Origin: Macrotrachela quadricornifera
Taxonomy: Eukaryota; Rotifera; Eurotatoria; Philodinida; Philodinidae
Assembly: GCA_022393335.1 (NCBI GenBank)
Contig: JAJEKB010021345.1
Location: 843,277-907,276, forward strand
DNA: 64,000 nt
Direction of reading: 5' to 3'
In this document: positions 33,468 to 45,578 of the stretch, one piece after another
Numbering within the stretch: position 1 is the first letter of the stretch
Layout: each line of letters starts with the position of its first letter
Translations under genes and position numbers: made by a program
Notes under the pieces: generated by a model
The model's input: only the letters and a program-made list of their open reading frames with translations
The model's database searches: none
Told to the model about the DNA's origin: nothing

Positions 33468-35907
33468 TTAATTTTTTTTGTTAATAGCATCTTCTCTATT
33501 ATTTAGGGTGGTTCAGAAGGCCCTCAACATCAAGAGTATCTTATAAGAAGCGTTGATAAATTGTTAATGATATTAGATATACGTTTCATAAAAATTTCCG
33601 CTCTCTACATCAATAAAAAGTATCTATGTGCATATTGAATTCCATTTTCTTCTGTTTTTTTTCAGTCTTGAACATCTTCACTATTATTGGAAGGCTCTAG
33701 TCTCATATCATTGTCACTTTCGTCATCATAAATATACTGTGCTATGCGTTGTGATTGACCCATTTGTGTAATATGTACATTTGTTAACAGATAAATCGAT
33801 CTTACTGATAGCACATAAATTTCTGTTTTATATTGTAAATGGTCACAATATAAATCAAGAACAGATGGAAAAGAAAAATCCAAGAGGATTTGAAAATGGA
33901 CATAAAACACGAAGTACAAATCTCAGATAAACAAAAAGAGACGAAAACAGTTAGGAAATTTCAGTTATATTGCCGTTGCTATGTAACATTTACCTTTAGT
34001 TTAAATAAATTACTGTCTAGTCAATTTAATTATTGCTCAATTGCTAAAATTATTGCTCATTCATATCATTTTATTGCTCAAATAAATTTTTGTTTATTTT
34101 TATCTAATTGTATACTTACATATGTTAGAAATTTGATGACGTATACGAATATATGTTCTTATTGAAATATGATACAATTCAACAATATTTGTACAAATAT
34201 AAATGATGAAGAAAATAAGGAAATAAAATATGTTCATTTCCAAAACAAAAAATAATTCAAATTTTTGTAAATAAATACAAAAGACGAAATAATTTATAAA
34301 TATGTTTGATATTTTAATAAATGATCATTGAAAATGTCAATGTTTTCCTTATATAATAAAATCCTCTTACTCAATTTTTACCTATCCTTGTAAAAAGAAA
34401 CCAGTTCCTTTTTCTATTTTTGTTGTTTTGTCAACCATACACAGATAAAAACTAATCATCTATGTCATTATGTTTATTGTTTTCATTCGTCATTAATCGA
34501 AATTTATCGAATAAAGATTTTAATATTCAACTTTAATAAATACAATATATTAATGATTAGTTACATTAATAGAACAATTAAATGAAATCTTTTATGTCAT
34601 ATTACATCATCTATTCAACATTTTATATAAAAAGAAATTTTAATGCGTAGAAAAAAAGACCTAGTTCTTTTAACCATACCTGGATACAATACAAAATGTC
34701 AAAAATCGGTGAAAATATTATTTGGTATATTACGTCGTTATCATGTTTTTTCTTTATCGAAAGCGCATTGTTTATAAGGGAAATATGATATGAAATTATA
34801 TAGGAAAAAGAAGCAATAGTAATACCAACATTAAATATTAAAAAAACCAATAATAGAATATAGTAAAAGGGTAAAAAATTTGTTTTTTTTTATTTCTAAT
34901 TATACCAAAATATTCAAATAGAATATATATAAATATTTGTATATTTTAACTTTAAAAATATAGGACACCATTAATACGACATCTTTCAACAAAAATAACT
35001 ATGTCTTTATTAGTAATTTAGAATATATTTTGCTTTCTATTTGACGTATATATATTCCGATGAGAAATTAAGCTATAATATGTAACCTATCTTCATATTA
35101 TTCTGCTTATGTATAATTTAACAAAATAAATTATTTTCTTTATTTAGATTAATACCATTGGTAAATATCATTATGAAAAAAAATTATTTTTATTACGAAA
35201 GAAATGAAATAAAAAAATTCATTTCTCTTTTCATTTAGAAAAGGCCTATATAATTAGATTTTTTCTTCGAATAAACTACAAAAAAAAGAAACATTCAATA
35301 AATGAAAGTCTGTTATACATAATTATATATCGAATGAAAAAAAAGATTCATTCATAATATTTTTATTCTATCGAATGTATAATTGATTATGGAATTTAAT
35401 CATTAATCTATGATATGAAAAATTTAGCATAAAATATTTGTTCAATTTTACATCAGTTAGATATCATAATTGTGATATAAAAACGAACTCTTTGAAAATC
35501 TCTATAGCCTTTATAATTTTTTTCTATTCGAGCTTTAATTTATTATAATCTATGACTTTGTAAGAAAAAAAAGAATAACATGGTCTACAATCGTATAGAG
35601 TTAAATTTATTCGAAAATAACATTCGAAGAAATTCTCAATGACAAAAAAGATAAAAAGCCTATTTTATTTCATAGAGATGTCAGTTTTAATTTATTTAAT
35701 AACATTGATTTGGTAGAAAATTGAACAAATATTTTTTTTTGTGCTATAACTTATTTCAGAAAATATGATTTAAATACATTTAAATTGGAAGAAGAAAAAC
35801 AAAAAACTGATGTATGAAGTTTTGTTTTATATATATATATTTAACTTGAAGAATAATAAACAAAAAAAAACGAAAAAAGAAAACTAAAAGAAAAAAAAAA
35901 CAGACGA
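33468..35907. other. 2.4 kb intergenic, no clear gene
   Basis: AT-rich. Minus frame 33662-33919 (85 aa, acidic end YDDESDNDMRLEPSNNSED) and plus frame 33890-34165 are open, but neither shows a known motif or flanking splice signals that I can extend. The rest is low complexity. Confidence 0.4.
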
Positions 35908-38900
35908 TTAATTTGTCGTCCATATTTCATCAACATGTAATTCTAACATTTCAAGACCAGGTAAACTTTGAACTTGTTTAATATAATACAAAAGATCACT
36001 TGTTAAAAGACCATGTTGAGGTCCACCATCATTAGCAATTCTTAATTGACGTAAACGTTTTGATAATAATTGTTTAAATATTGAATTAAGACGTGTAAAA
36101 AGTAAAACAAGATCACTAGGTGAGACAATACGTGCAATTGCATTATAAAATGCAGCTATATGTCGTGTTACAAGTGTACGAAAACAATCACTTGGCATTG
36201 GTGCACGAACTTCATATGATGAAAGTGTATCATCAAATGTTATTTCAATAATTGATATTAATTTTCCATGAATTTCATCAATATGTTCAGAATATAATTT
36301 AGTTAATTGTTCAAATTGTTTTGTTGATGATATAGATGATATTGTTGGGGAAAATTCAGATGAAATCTTTTAAGAAAAAATATAAAACATTTATTTATTT
36401 CAAATATCAAATGTCTTATAAAGTATTGAATTAGTAATAGTTTTGAAATTCTCTGCATTATTTTTTGATTAAAAAAAAAAAGGTGTTTGAACTATTATCC
36501 ATATCGAAATATAAGAAGGGTGGATAGTTTTAGAATAACTTTTGTTAGAAATTAGCTGAAGCTCTGCAGTTTTCACCATTCGAAAGAGGAAATGAAATTG
36601 CATCGAACACTCCGTGAGAGAAATAGCATATATTCAGGTCAGATAAAAGTTCCCATCGCCAAATTAACAAGTTTAAAATATTAATTGCGCTTGGCTTGCC
36701 TAGAGGGAAATATTTAAATTTTAAGGTTTGGTATAAAATGAATCAGGAAAGGTTTTCTCCACTATTATAAGGGAAAAACATAGTGTTGTTTGGGCTATAT
36801 GTAAGAGGAATCCCACAAACCCTATAATCGCCCCGAACAACACTATAATAGTGAAGAAAACCTTTCCTGATTCATTTTATACCAAAACTTAAAAATCAAA
36901 TAATCTCCCTCTAGGTAAACCAAGGACAGTTAATATTTTAAACTTGTCAATTTGGCGATGAGAGCTTTCATCTGATCCAAGTATATGCTATTTTTCTCAC
37001 GGACAGTTCAAGTACCAACATTGTTAGGAGAGTTCCCAAGATCTCTAGTCCACAATGGAGGAATCTCAGTAAAGCACCTATGACTCAGCATTAATGGGAT
37101 TTACTAAAGTGAGATTTGCATAGTTTGTAACCTTTCGAGTGACCATTCTAATGCACTCTGTTAAATTAAATTGACAAAACTTTCACAGGACTGAATATTT
37201 TATTTTCGAAAAATTTGGCTGAAAATCTTGGAAATTCTAGTTCGATGCAGTTTTATCTTCTTTGAATGGTGAAAATCGCTCGTCTTCAGCTAATTCCTAT
37301 CAAAATTCTTAAAAATTCTTTATAAGACATTTGATAAAAATTTTTTTAGTCTTCTAAAAACCTGTAATTGATGAAAACGTGATTTAATTTTTGGTAAAAT
37401 CATTTTAATAAATTGTAAAGATCTACATGTAATAGCAAGAATTTTAGCTGATATTGTTTTTATTTTTCCTAATTTAACTGCTCCAGCACCTAATACTAAT
37501 TGACATGTTTTAGAATTAAATAAATTAAGTAATTCAATAAGACGATGTTCAATATCATTTATTGATGAAGATAATAATTTCGCACATGAACAATAATCAA
37601 GAACTAATATAAATAAATGAAGTACACTATACGATAAAACAAATTGTTCATTATCAATAGTTAATATTTCACATATATTAGTATTTATTGTTGATGTTGT
37701 ATTAAATAATTCATCAACAGAATTTTGAATTGAAGGTGGAAATGTAATCTTTAAAAATAAAAATAAATAAAAATTAAAAAATAAATAAATAAATTTTACT
37801 GGTTTCCATGGTTCATTATCTAATGTATCAGCAACACGTCGTTTTCTTTCATCATGAAAATACGTTAAAAATTTACTTTTTTGTGATTGTAAAAATGTTT
37901 TTAATGGTCGTGAATTATATTTTTTATCATAATTATTTATAATGAATATAAATTTTTCAATTAATTTAACCATTTCAGCATAATCATCAAGTGATAAACG
38001 TTCAAATTGTACTTGATAACGTGAACATTCTTGTGTTAAAACATTAATAAGACGATCTTGAATTTTATCATATATATTATGTAATAATAATGTTATTGAT
38101 GGAATATTATTTTGTTGATGTTTTATAAGTGAATCTTCAATTAATTGTGAAAGATTTTGAAGACGATTAAGACCTTGTTCACATGATTTTAATATTAAAT
38201 TAATTGATTGATACCATAATAAAAATGAATTTGAATTTGAATTTATTGATGATGGAGAAATAAATCGATTATTTATAGAAGATTCTTCATTTAATGATGA
38301 TTGTTCACTTTAAATATAAAAATAAAATAAAATTAATTTTTATTAATCATAAGAATTTGTTTTTTCTACATTTTTCTTAAATCAAAAATTTACATACAAA
38401 AAAATCTGATTGAGTTAGAGCTTTAACAGTAAAAAGAAATAGATTTTTTTTCATATAAATTTGTTAGAATTTCGTATAATACACATTCAATGTTGAGAAC
38501 GTGTCTTTCTATATGAAAAAATCATTTTCTGTTTTTTATTTTAAATAATTTAATTTTCTAAAGAAGATAAATTATAAATTACCTATTATTTTTATTTATT
38601 ATTTTATTAGATTTTTCTAATTGATTATCTTTCATATTTGATGATACTGTTCGATCAATAATATCTAACATATATTGTTCAAATGTTGATCGAATTTCTT
38701 CAAGATATTTTTCATCTTTAACACGAATTAATCCAATAAGAATTGTTACAAATTTTTCTTCTTCAATATAATCATTTGATACTAATGAATCTAAAATAAA
38801 TTTTAAAAAAATTTATTTTTAATATATATATATATATAAATTAAAAAAATCAAACCTTGTTGTATTAATAATTGACTATTTAAAGATTGTCCAAATTCTT

Positions 38901-40348
38901 GTCTCATAAGATTAATAGTTAATAAATAAAGTTCATTTAATTGTGCATCATAAAATCTTAAACAAATTAAATCATTTAATTGTGTTGATAAAATTTCTCT
39001 TGTTACATCAATTAAATCTAATGCTGATAAATAATCACTTGTTGTTAATAATGATCGAACTTGTGAATGTGTTTGTTTAACAATTGATAATGATTCTAAA
39101 CGTTTAAGAATTTGTCTTTGATTTTGTCTTTGACGTATTAAACGATAAAGACGAAGTAATCTTAATAATGATTGATTATCATAATTTGATAATTCAGAAC
39201 GAAGTGATTCAATTGCATGACGTGTTGTACTTAAAAATGATTGAATTTCATCATGAGAACGAACAGCATCATGAAAACAATGAGATTTTGTTGATAATGC
39301 ACGTGTTATTAATAATTCAACTTCATCTAAATAATGAGTATATTTATCTTGTAATAAACGTGTTGTTGAACTTATTGAATGTTTTGGTGATGAACTAGTT
39401 GATACATTATTACTAAATTAAATTAAATTTAAATAAGTTTATCTATTAGTATTAATTAAAATCATTCTCTAAAGATAGATTATATTGAAATTAAACTTAT
39501 ATGAGATAAAATTAAAAGATGGATATTAACTAAAACTATAAAGAAGCATATGAAATTTTTCAATTGTAATTATCATATATCCTAACAAATAGATACAATA
39601 TTTTGATAGATATTCGAGCTATAATATTTAATATGATTTAGTTGAATATTTTTTCATAAGTCAAATTCATTGAATAAATGTCTTTAAGATATAAAATAAA
39701 CAAACCTAATATTTCCATTTGTTGTTGATTTATTATGATTTATAGAAGATGATGATTGTCTTCTATTATTTGATTCGGATTTTTCACTACTTGTTGATGT
39801 TGTTCGAGATTTTTGTTGTTCAACATTTATTGGAGATAATGAACGATTTGATGGAATAATACCTGGAAAAACAAGATTAAATGTTGATGTATCACTTAGA
39901 GTAAATTGTGATGAAAGAAATAAATTTGGAATGTTAATAGTTGTATTTGGTTTTTGTAATATATTTGAATCATTTGATAATTGTTGTTTTAATCGTGGTC
40001 GACCATATTTTTCACTTTTACGTAAACTATTAAAATATGTTTCAAAATCATTAAGATTATAATCACCAAGACGTGTTAACGGATCAGGTAAACGATCAAT
40101 AAATGAATTACCTTTAAATAAAAAAATAATAATAAAAGAAAAAGAAAGAAAAACAAACCCCAAGTTTTAGTAAAAAATGTTGAGATTTCTGCACGTGTTT
40201 TTTTTGGATCATTTAAGACACATGCTAAATTTGATTGAAAAACAGTGGAAGTTGTTAGTGTTGAAGAATCATTATCTGTTAATTTTTTTCGATTATTTGC
40301 TGTTGTTGTTGTTGATGCCAATAAATGGCTCATGTTTAAAATAACCAT
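35908..40348 (-). CDS. VPS54: VPS54, subunit of the GARP tethering complex
   Basis: The multi-exon minus gene starts at 40348 (or the second Met, MSHLLAS, at about 40333). Conserved stretches in order: VLNDPKKTRAEISTFFTKTW near the N terminus, RLPDPLTRLGDYNLNDFETY, and the coiled-coil region with LITRALSTKSHCFHDAVRSH and LLTTSDYLSALDLIDVTREI. Then come YFHDERKRRVADTLDNEPWK, LLNLFNSKTCQLVLGAGAVK (a VPS54 hallmark) with LKTISAK-type continuation, and the C-terminal NDGGPQHGLLTSDLLYYIKQ ending in EMLELHVDEIW. VPS54 with VPS51-53 tethers endosome-derived vesicles at the trans-Golgi network. Long Ser/Asn/Thr linkers lie after the N-terminal block. The last intron (about 36,369-37,362) carries a hairpin element. 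Exons between 38.3 and 39.4 kb were followed by homology, not all junctions were checked. Confidence 0.9.
36528..37316. mobile_element. Nested inverted-repeat (hairpin) element in the last VPS54 intron
   Basis: Outer inverted repeats (about 36528-36605 and 37235-37316; shared attagctgaag, ttttcaccattc and gcatcgaac blocks) flank an inner pair (about 36626-36792 and 36836-37004). The inner pair shares aggaaaggttttc/gaaaacctttcctg, attcattttatacc and taatattttaaacttg blocks. The unpaired centre is about 45 bp. It has no coding capacity and inflates this intron to about 1 kb against the usual 50-70 bp. Confidence 0.7.
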
Positions 40349-40498
40349 GACATTTATTAAGAATAAAAGAGAAATTATCTAAAGTATAAGTAGATAATTA
40401 TTGAATTTACATTAAATTTTTTCTTTTATAAAAAGAAACAGACAAAAAAAAACGACAGAATGAATATATATATATATATAAATAAATTTTTTTTTTTT

Positions 40499-43219
40499 CT
40501 AATTATTATTTTGTTGTTCATTTGATTGTGTTGATTCATTAGGAATTATTTTTGGTTTAGGAACTTTTGATAAAATATCTTTTATTTGTTTACCATCATT
40601 TGGTGGATCAGCATCATATGTTGTCATTAATTCATAATATTTAAGTAAAAGTTTAACAACTTCATAAATTCTTTCAACATCAATTTGTGCATCAATCATA
40701 TATTGTTTAAGTATTGCCATTTTATCACGATATGTTGCAGCAAGTAAAAGACAAGCAAGTGCTATTTCATATGGTGGATATAAAAGTGGTGCATCACTTT
40801 TTAATGAATCATTTATTATACGCCATGATGATTCAAATAATTGTTGATCAATTAGAAATTCACGTGTATACATATCTAATGAACGATATGGATGATATAT
40901 TATTAAACAACAATCCATTATTTCAAGTAAATAAAATTCACATTCAAGTATATGTTTTATTTGATATGGATATTCTGCAGGACCATCTAAAATTTTTAAA
41001 ATAAATATTTTTCGTTTTTTTTATTAATATAAGTATCAGTTGTGTAGCGAGGAAAAATTATTGTTAGTAGGTGATAGCAAGCGACAATTGTAAAATCTAG
41101 TGGGCAGTCGTTTTTTAAAACCTTATTTGTATTATAGAATATGTTAATGAAAAAAAATTAAATTAATCATTCGGTATTAATAGATAAATTCATCTGTTTT
41201 CTTTTTAGAATATTTAAGAAATGTATTCTTCTATTCTATATACTGGATAGTCTGAAAAATTACCAGGCAGTCGTTCAATGGACAGGGTCACCATCGAAAG
41301 TTATTCGATATGAAAGGTTGTCTCGTAACTTTTGTATTATTCTGTATTCGAATATTTTTTTGTCAAAAAATCATCAATCAATATTAATAGAACAAGCAAT
41401 AGTATAAATGAGCATAAATAAGCAAGGATAATAGATATAATACTTAGTTTGTTTTCTTACGTCGGACAATGGTAAATATTATTTCACATATATCTCTAAC
41501 AAATTTTCAACGGGAGAAGTTTTGCTGTATTGTTCAAATGTTCAGTTATATGCATATCCTGTAAACTACATATTATCATCTTATTACTAGTATTTTCAAT
41601 GTCTGAAATGAATTTTTAAAACACTGTTTTTTTACACACTCAATCGATTTATATTTAGATTTTCTATGTAATTTATTCACGTTTTGATTTCTAATATTGT
41701 AAGAATTATGTTACAACATACATTGTGAAAACTTTTAATTTAGATTGCTTCACTCGTCTCTACACAATACGGTTTATGTTCGTAAAAAGATATATCATTC
41801 AATAATTATTAGTGTAATCAATTTTTTAAATGGGAAATATCGTACATTAATTTTTGTAAATTATTTGATTAGATCTCATCAAGAGAAAATATGTTGAGAA
41901 AAAAACACTCCTCGAATCTTAAAATATACACAAATATTAACATTTTTTTGATCATGGACAATTGATCACATTTAAAAACAATTAGGTGGCAATTGTCAAA
42001 TTACCAGTCTTCTTGGTACACTACTGATAAATATTTTACAAAAAGAAAAGATATATTAAGACTAATTATTTCAATTATATCATCTTTTATAGACAAATTA
42101 GATTTAATCTTTATTATTATTATTATTATTATTAGTGTAAATTATATTTATAAATAATAAATAAATATTCTATTTTATTTCTAAGATATTAATTGTAATT
42201 CTATGATAGATTTTCGCTAAAGTAAAACTTGTCTTCTCTTCCTATATTTGAAAGATAAAAAATCAAATTAAATAGAAACAAATATTTGTATTTATAGCAA
42301 ATAAGTTATTTTCTTTTCTTACACTTCAGATTTTTAGATAAATAAAAAGGTAAAATTGATATTGACATGATAAATAAATAAAAATAAACGATAATTATAA
42401 GAATGATAAACTTTTAGACTAGAAGTGTCGGGTAATTATAGATAAGTTAATTAATTAAAATTGATATTAATTAATATCAATTAGTCACATATTATTTTCT
42501 ATCTCAGATTTCAGTCAAACGGAGATCTTAGTTTATCAAAAATGATCAATGAAGAGAACTGTTTTAATAAATAACTTCTTCTGAAAATGTCCTATTATAC
42601 ATCTAAAATTAAAAACTTTTTCGTAATTCTATACTAAATCAGTTAGATTTCTTTTCATTTCATATAAAATTTATTAGTCTTCCTATTTTTGAAATTATAG
42701 TGTTATCCTTTTTGGAAAAATGTTTTTTTCTATCTTAAATAAAATAAAATACTTACTAAGTAAATGTACATATTTTTTATAAGTTGTTGCAGCTGCATTA
42801 CAAACTCTTTGATGATTAAGTGTAGAAAATTCTTCAACTTTAGCTGCAAGAAATAAACATGTAGGACAAAGTAACCATGGATCAATACTTTTTAAAGAAT
42901 ATCTTGCATAAAATCTTTTTAAATAAATAATTGCTGTTGCTATAACTTGTTGACGAACTTTATATTGTTCACCAATATGTTGAATTATATTGGAATAAAA
43001 AATAAGAATTTTTAAATAATCATCTTCTGTTACTGGAGATGAATTATTATTAGTAGTATTATTATTGGTATTGGCATTATTATTATTAGTAGTAGTAGTA
43101 GTATTTGTATTATTATTTGAAGTCCATGATGATATATCTCGAAGACGAACAGACATTAATTCTTGACGATCAAATAACCATTGTTCAAATTGTGAACTTT
43201 TCCAATAAGATGAAGCCAT
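40499..43219 (-). CDS. CCNC: Cyclin C, Mediator kinase-module subunit
   Basis: Two exons, 42757-43219 and 40499-40986, join in phase (951 nt, 316 aa). The match to animal cyclin C is strong: start MASSYWKSSQFEQWLFDRQE, VRQQVIATAIIYLKRFYARY with SLKSIDPWLLCPTC and FLAAKVEEF in cyclin fold 1. In fold 2 there are HILECEFYLLEIMDCCLIIY, HPYRSL and LLYPPYEIALACL, and the tail is ILSKVPKPK. Cyclin C pairs with CDK8/19 in the Mediator kinase module and regulates RNA polymerase II transcription. Oddities: about 25 residues of Asn/Thr repeat (from aat/act triplets) sit between the N-terminal helix and cyclin fold 1, a place where typical cyclin C is short. The single intron is 1.77 kb, about 1 kb of which is a transposon-like insertion. 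Confidence 0.95.
41036..42027. mobile_element. TIR element in the cyclin C intron, TA-flanked
   Basis: Ends tcagttgtgtagcgagga (41036-41053) and the complement of its counterpart (ends ...gtacactactga at 42027) match in about 14 of 18 positions, starting TCAGT. Each end is flanked by TA (41034-41035 and 42028-42029), as in Tc1/mariner insertions. No transposase is visible inside the 992 bp, so it is a non-autonomous copy. An (att)n run follows outside at about 42,112-42,135. Confidence 0.5.
42112..42135 (+). repeat. (att)n microsatellite
   Basis: Eight consecutive att/tta units in the cyclin C intron. Confidence 0.9.
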
Positions 43220-43325
43220 TTATTCTTTATCTAAAATAAAAAAAATATACGTCGAATATATCACAAATCGAGTTTAATTTAACATTAATAAAAAAGAAAA
43301 AAGAAAACAAACACAAAATAAATAT

Positions 43326-45578
43326 TTATTTATATCCTTTATCGGCAAGTTCTTGACGAACACGGTATAAATATGTTGGATCTGGATAACCAAAACTAAA
43401 AAAAAAAATAAATTAAAAATAATTATTTATTTATTTTTTTTTCTTTACCGATCAGGACCTCCAGTAAGATTTGTTTTATGATGAATATCATTCCATGTTA
43501 TAACATTATCTTGACCAGTTGTTGCTGATCGTCCAATTGTAAATATATGTTGATCATTAAAAGCTTTTTGTAATAGCACCAAAATTTGTTTTCCTTCTTT
43601 TGTATTTGGTAAATAAGCTTTACGTGTTGTACCAGAATAAGGTTTACCGGGATTTGGATTAAGATTACCTTGAGTACCAGATGGAAATGAATAAATTATT
43701 TCAATTGTTGGACCTTCATGTCCAAATTGTTCATTTTGAAATCCAGATAATATTGTTGGAAGATAATGTAATGTCATTTTACCATTTGGTGGTTGAGGTC
43801 CTTAAAAAATGAATTTCTAATAAATGTTAGTTATTTAATAATATTAATAATGAAATTATATTTCAAAATTTATTTATTTTTTAATGTATTTGAAAGAATA
43901 ATAAGTTATGTACTTTCTTAAATTTTCCAGCCGATTCAATCGATTTTTCCAAGTTAATTATCAAGATATTTTGATGATATTCGGTCAACATTTGTGTTTA
44001 CTATCTGATAGGAGAGGAAAAATATAACATTATTAGAAAAATTGAGCTAAAGTTATAAGTAAGAACCGACTGGATTAAGCTAAAAATTTTAAAGAAGATA
44101 TATCTCGCTACCTTCTACAGAATATAAAAAAAACGATTCTAAAGGGTACTTCAAATAACAAGACATGTGCTTTCGAGAAACAAATTCAATAAAAATTTGT
44201 TGTTATTTTTAACGAAATAGCTCTAGGTTACCATAGGATTGCACCAATGCATGTTAAAGAAATATGTAAAGATTCACAATTATAACCGATATTTTGTTCT
44301 TTAGAATTCTATAAATTTTGAAAATTAAATTTATAAATTAGAACTGATGAAAAAATAAAAAATCGAATATTTTTAATATAATTTTACCTTTACTAATTCC
44401 GTAAACATATCCACAAGATGGACAAGATTGTTTTCCATTAGATTGAAACCATGTTTCAATACATTGTTTATGAAAATGATGATTACATACTTCTAATGTA
44501 TGATATGTTGGTCCTAAACGTTCTAGACATACCATACAATCACCAAGTTCTTCATTTTTAACAGGTTTATTTTGATTGTTTTTTGATTGTGGATGAACTA
44601 TATTTATAAAAAAAAGATCTTATTATTTTCTTTTTATTGCATATTGATATATACTCAAAGAATAAAATCGTCTACGCATTTTTTTGTTTTATTACAATAC
44701 GAAAAGTTTTCTTATGTTTTATGTAAAAAAAAATACGAGAAAGAACGAATGAAAAGTAACATATTTGATGATTCACGGAATAATCTTTACAAAGAAAGAA
44801 GAAAAAAAAGAAAAAGATTGTTTTTTTCCTTTTTATTTTTTGATATAAATTTTCAAAATACGAAAAAAAAACCTAACCTGAATCAAATTGTGCTTCATTT
44901 GATATTTCCATTAATAATGAATCTTTATTATTTAATAATTGATTAGATTGTACAAATGTTGATTGTTGATTTTCTTCAAATTTACTTTCCCATGTATGAC
45001 ATGCATATAGAATATGTTGTAAATTTGCTGGAAGATCACGATAATTAGCAGTATTCCAAAAATTTGATTGACGAAATTGACATAAAATACAACCCTGTTG
45101 AGAACATTGAGAACAATGATTATGATTGTCAGTACATGCAAATGTACGATCACTTGCTTTTATTCCACTACAACAGACTAATATCACTACAATTATCAAT
45201 CTTCTCATTTTATTTATTATATAGTATTAATTAAACGAAATATTTCTAAGAATTTTCTTTCTAATTTTAAATTATTATTAGATTTTATATTAAATTCTTC
45301 GTTATTATATATTCTCTCTTTAAAATTCTTAATAAATTTTTCATAATCAATATATATTTATTTTTATTACCTGGACATATTTTATTATCATTTACAAATC
45401 GTGCTGAATTTGTATACCAACATACTGGACAATTCGATTGACATGCTTTATCATTAACTATACATTTATTACAAATTTTATGTTGACAATTAGATATTTG
45501 TCGATAAGGAATTATTGATTGATTACACCATTGACAATTTTGATTCACTGGATTATAAGATGAAGAAGTATAATTCAT
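43326..45578 (-). CDS. Deltex-type E3 ubiquitin ligase with two RING-like fingers
   Basis: Exons 45371-45578, 44878-45177, 44388-44597, 43449-43800 and 43326-43395 join in phase to 1,140 nt (379 aa). N-terminal finger: CQWC...CQHKICNKC...CPVC. A middle Cys/His-rich stretch follows (CTDNHNHCSQCSQQGCILC). The second finger is a C3H2C3-like RING (CMVC...CNHHFHKQCIETW...CPSC). The C-terminal Deltex domain has LPTILSGF, NPNPGKPYSGTTRKAYLPNT, LLQKAFNDQHIFTIGRSATT, ITWNDIHHKTN and GYPDPTYL. Deltex RING-DTC proteins are ubiquitin E3 ligases, some acting in Notch signalling and ADP-ribose-linked ubiquitination. An AG acceptor precedes the ATG, so 5' non-coding or coding exons may exist near 45.7-45.8 kb. 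Confidence 0.85.

Noticed and set aside
44873..45208. A 111-aa minus frame beginning with a signal-peptide-like MRRLIIVVILVCC
   Set aside because: The hydrophobic start lies in an intron. The acceptor at 45178-45179 joins the downstream part in phase to the preceding RING exon, so the secretion signal is an artefact.
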